Of a stretch of 13,232 nt of DNA, positions 13,143-13,232 are shown one piece after another; the first letter of the stretch is position 1; each line of letters begins with the position of its first letter. A program made the translations under genes and the position numbers. Under the pieces are notes generated by a model, which did no database searches, was not told the origin of the DNA, and saw only the letters and a program-made list of their open reading frames with translations. The DNA comes from an uncultured Collinsella sp. (GTDB lineage: Bacteria; Actinomycetota; Coriobacteriia; Coriobacteriales; Coriobacteriaceae): the NCBI GenBank assembly GCA_958433005.1, contig CAUAWV010000049.1, positions 1 through 13,232 of the forward strand, given 5' to 3'.

Positions 13143-13232
13143 GACCTATTCATTTGTGAACAAAATATGGAGTGCGCGATTCCCGCCCCCGGCGCCCCTC
13201 CGGTCTGGCAATATATCTCCTTGCCGCGCGGC
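13143..13232. other. Window end: no supported gene
   Basis: It holds the short inverted repeat TTTGT-GA-ACAAA (about 13153-13164), a GC-rich run, and the perfect palindrome GCCGCGCGGC (13223-13232) at the edge. On the - strand a frame of 28 codons is open from the window edge to a stop at 13146-13148; it could be the 3' end of a gene entering from outside, but the codons are not persuasive. Confidence 0.3.

Noticed and set aside
13153..13164. TTTGTGAACAAA as a Rex-type redox operator.
   Set aside because: Rex sites are longer, with TTGTGAA and TTCACAA half-sites separated by several bases; here only a 5-bp inverted repeat is present and no downstream gene is visible.

Overview
The window reads like a chromosomal segment of a Collinsella-like member of the Coriobacteriia (Actinomycetota). 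This is an inference from three things: G+C-rich codon choice in the core genes, several GTG starts, and gene content (a TSCPD small protein next to a Tat lipoprotein, a solitary solute-binding protein paired with a diguanylate cyclase, a TraX-family protein). No marker here proves the genus. Every confident protein gene is on the + strand.

Layout. 1-515: the 3' half of a tRNA-Gly(CCC), its terminator, and a block of stable hairpins that ends twice in a copy of the tRNA 3' end. 516-1862: purB, closed by a strong terminator. 2004-4636: a membrane-anchored family-3 solute-binding protein overlapping a two-TM GGDEF protein by 4 bp, probably a ligand-to-c-di-GMP sensing pair. 4750-6224: a small TSCPD-domain protein overlapping a Tat-exported lipoprotein by one base. 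6378-8678: an OmpR-type response regulator and its HAMP histidine kinase. 8788-10251: purC followed directly by a small basic two-TM protein, then a terminator. 10341-11621: an M29 aminopeptidase. 11650-11725: tRNA-Lys(TTT), its terminator, and a second hairpin block ending in a copy of the tRNA-Lys 3' end. 11919-12716: a TraX-family membrane protein in visibly more A/T-rich DNA. 12717-13232: remnants, including a second copy of the tRNA-Lys-type terminator with T-arm-like sequence, and a 5'-truncated reading frame joined to it.

Working together: PurC makes SAICAR and PurB splits it to AICAR and fumarate, so the window holds two adjacent steps of purine synthesis in separate transcription units. 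The binding protein/GGDEF pair and the kinase/regulator pair are two separate signalling modules.

The main unexplained signal is the architecture shared by the tRNA-Gly and tRNA-Lys flanks. In both, the order is tRNA 3' end, terminator, T-arm-like sequence 11-13 bp after the T-run, a run of short hairpins (several with GCGAAGC mini-hairpin cores), and then a direct repeat of the tRNA 3' end. A third terminator/T-arm copy sits beyond traX. This suggests a family of small tRNA-associated elements, possibly mobile, that may mark or help create insertion sites. No integrase or transposase is present, so the mechanism is inference only.
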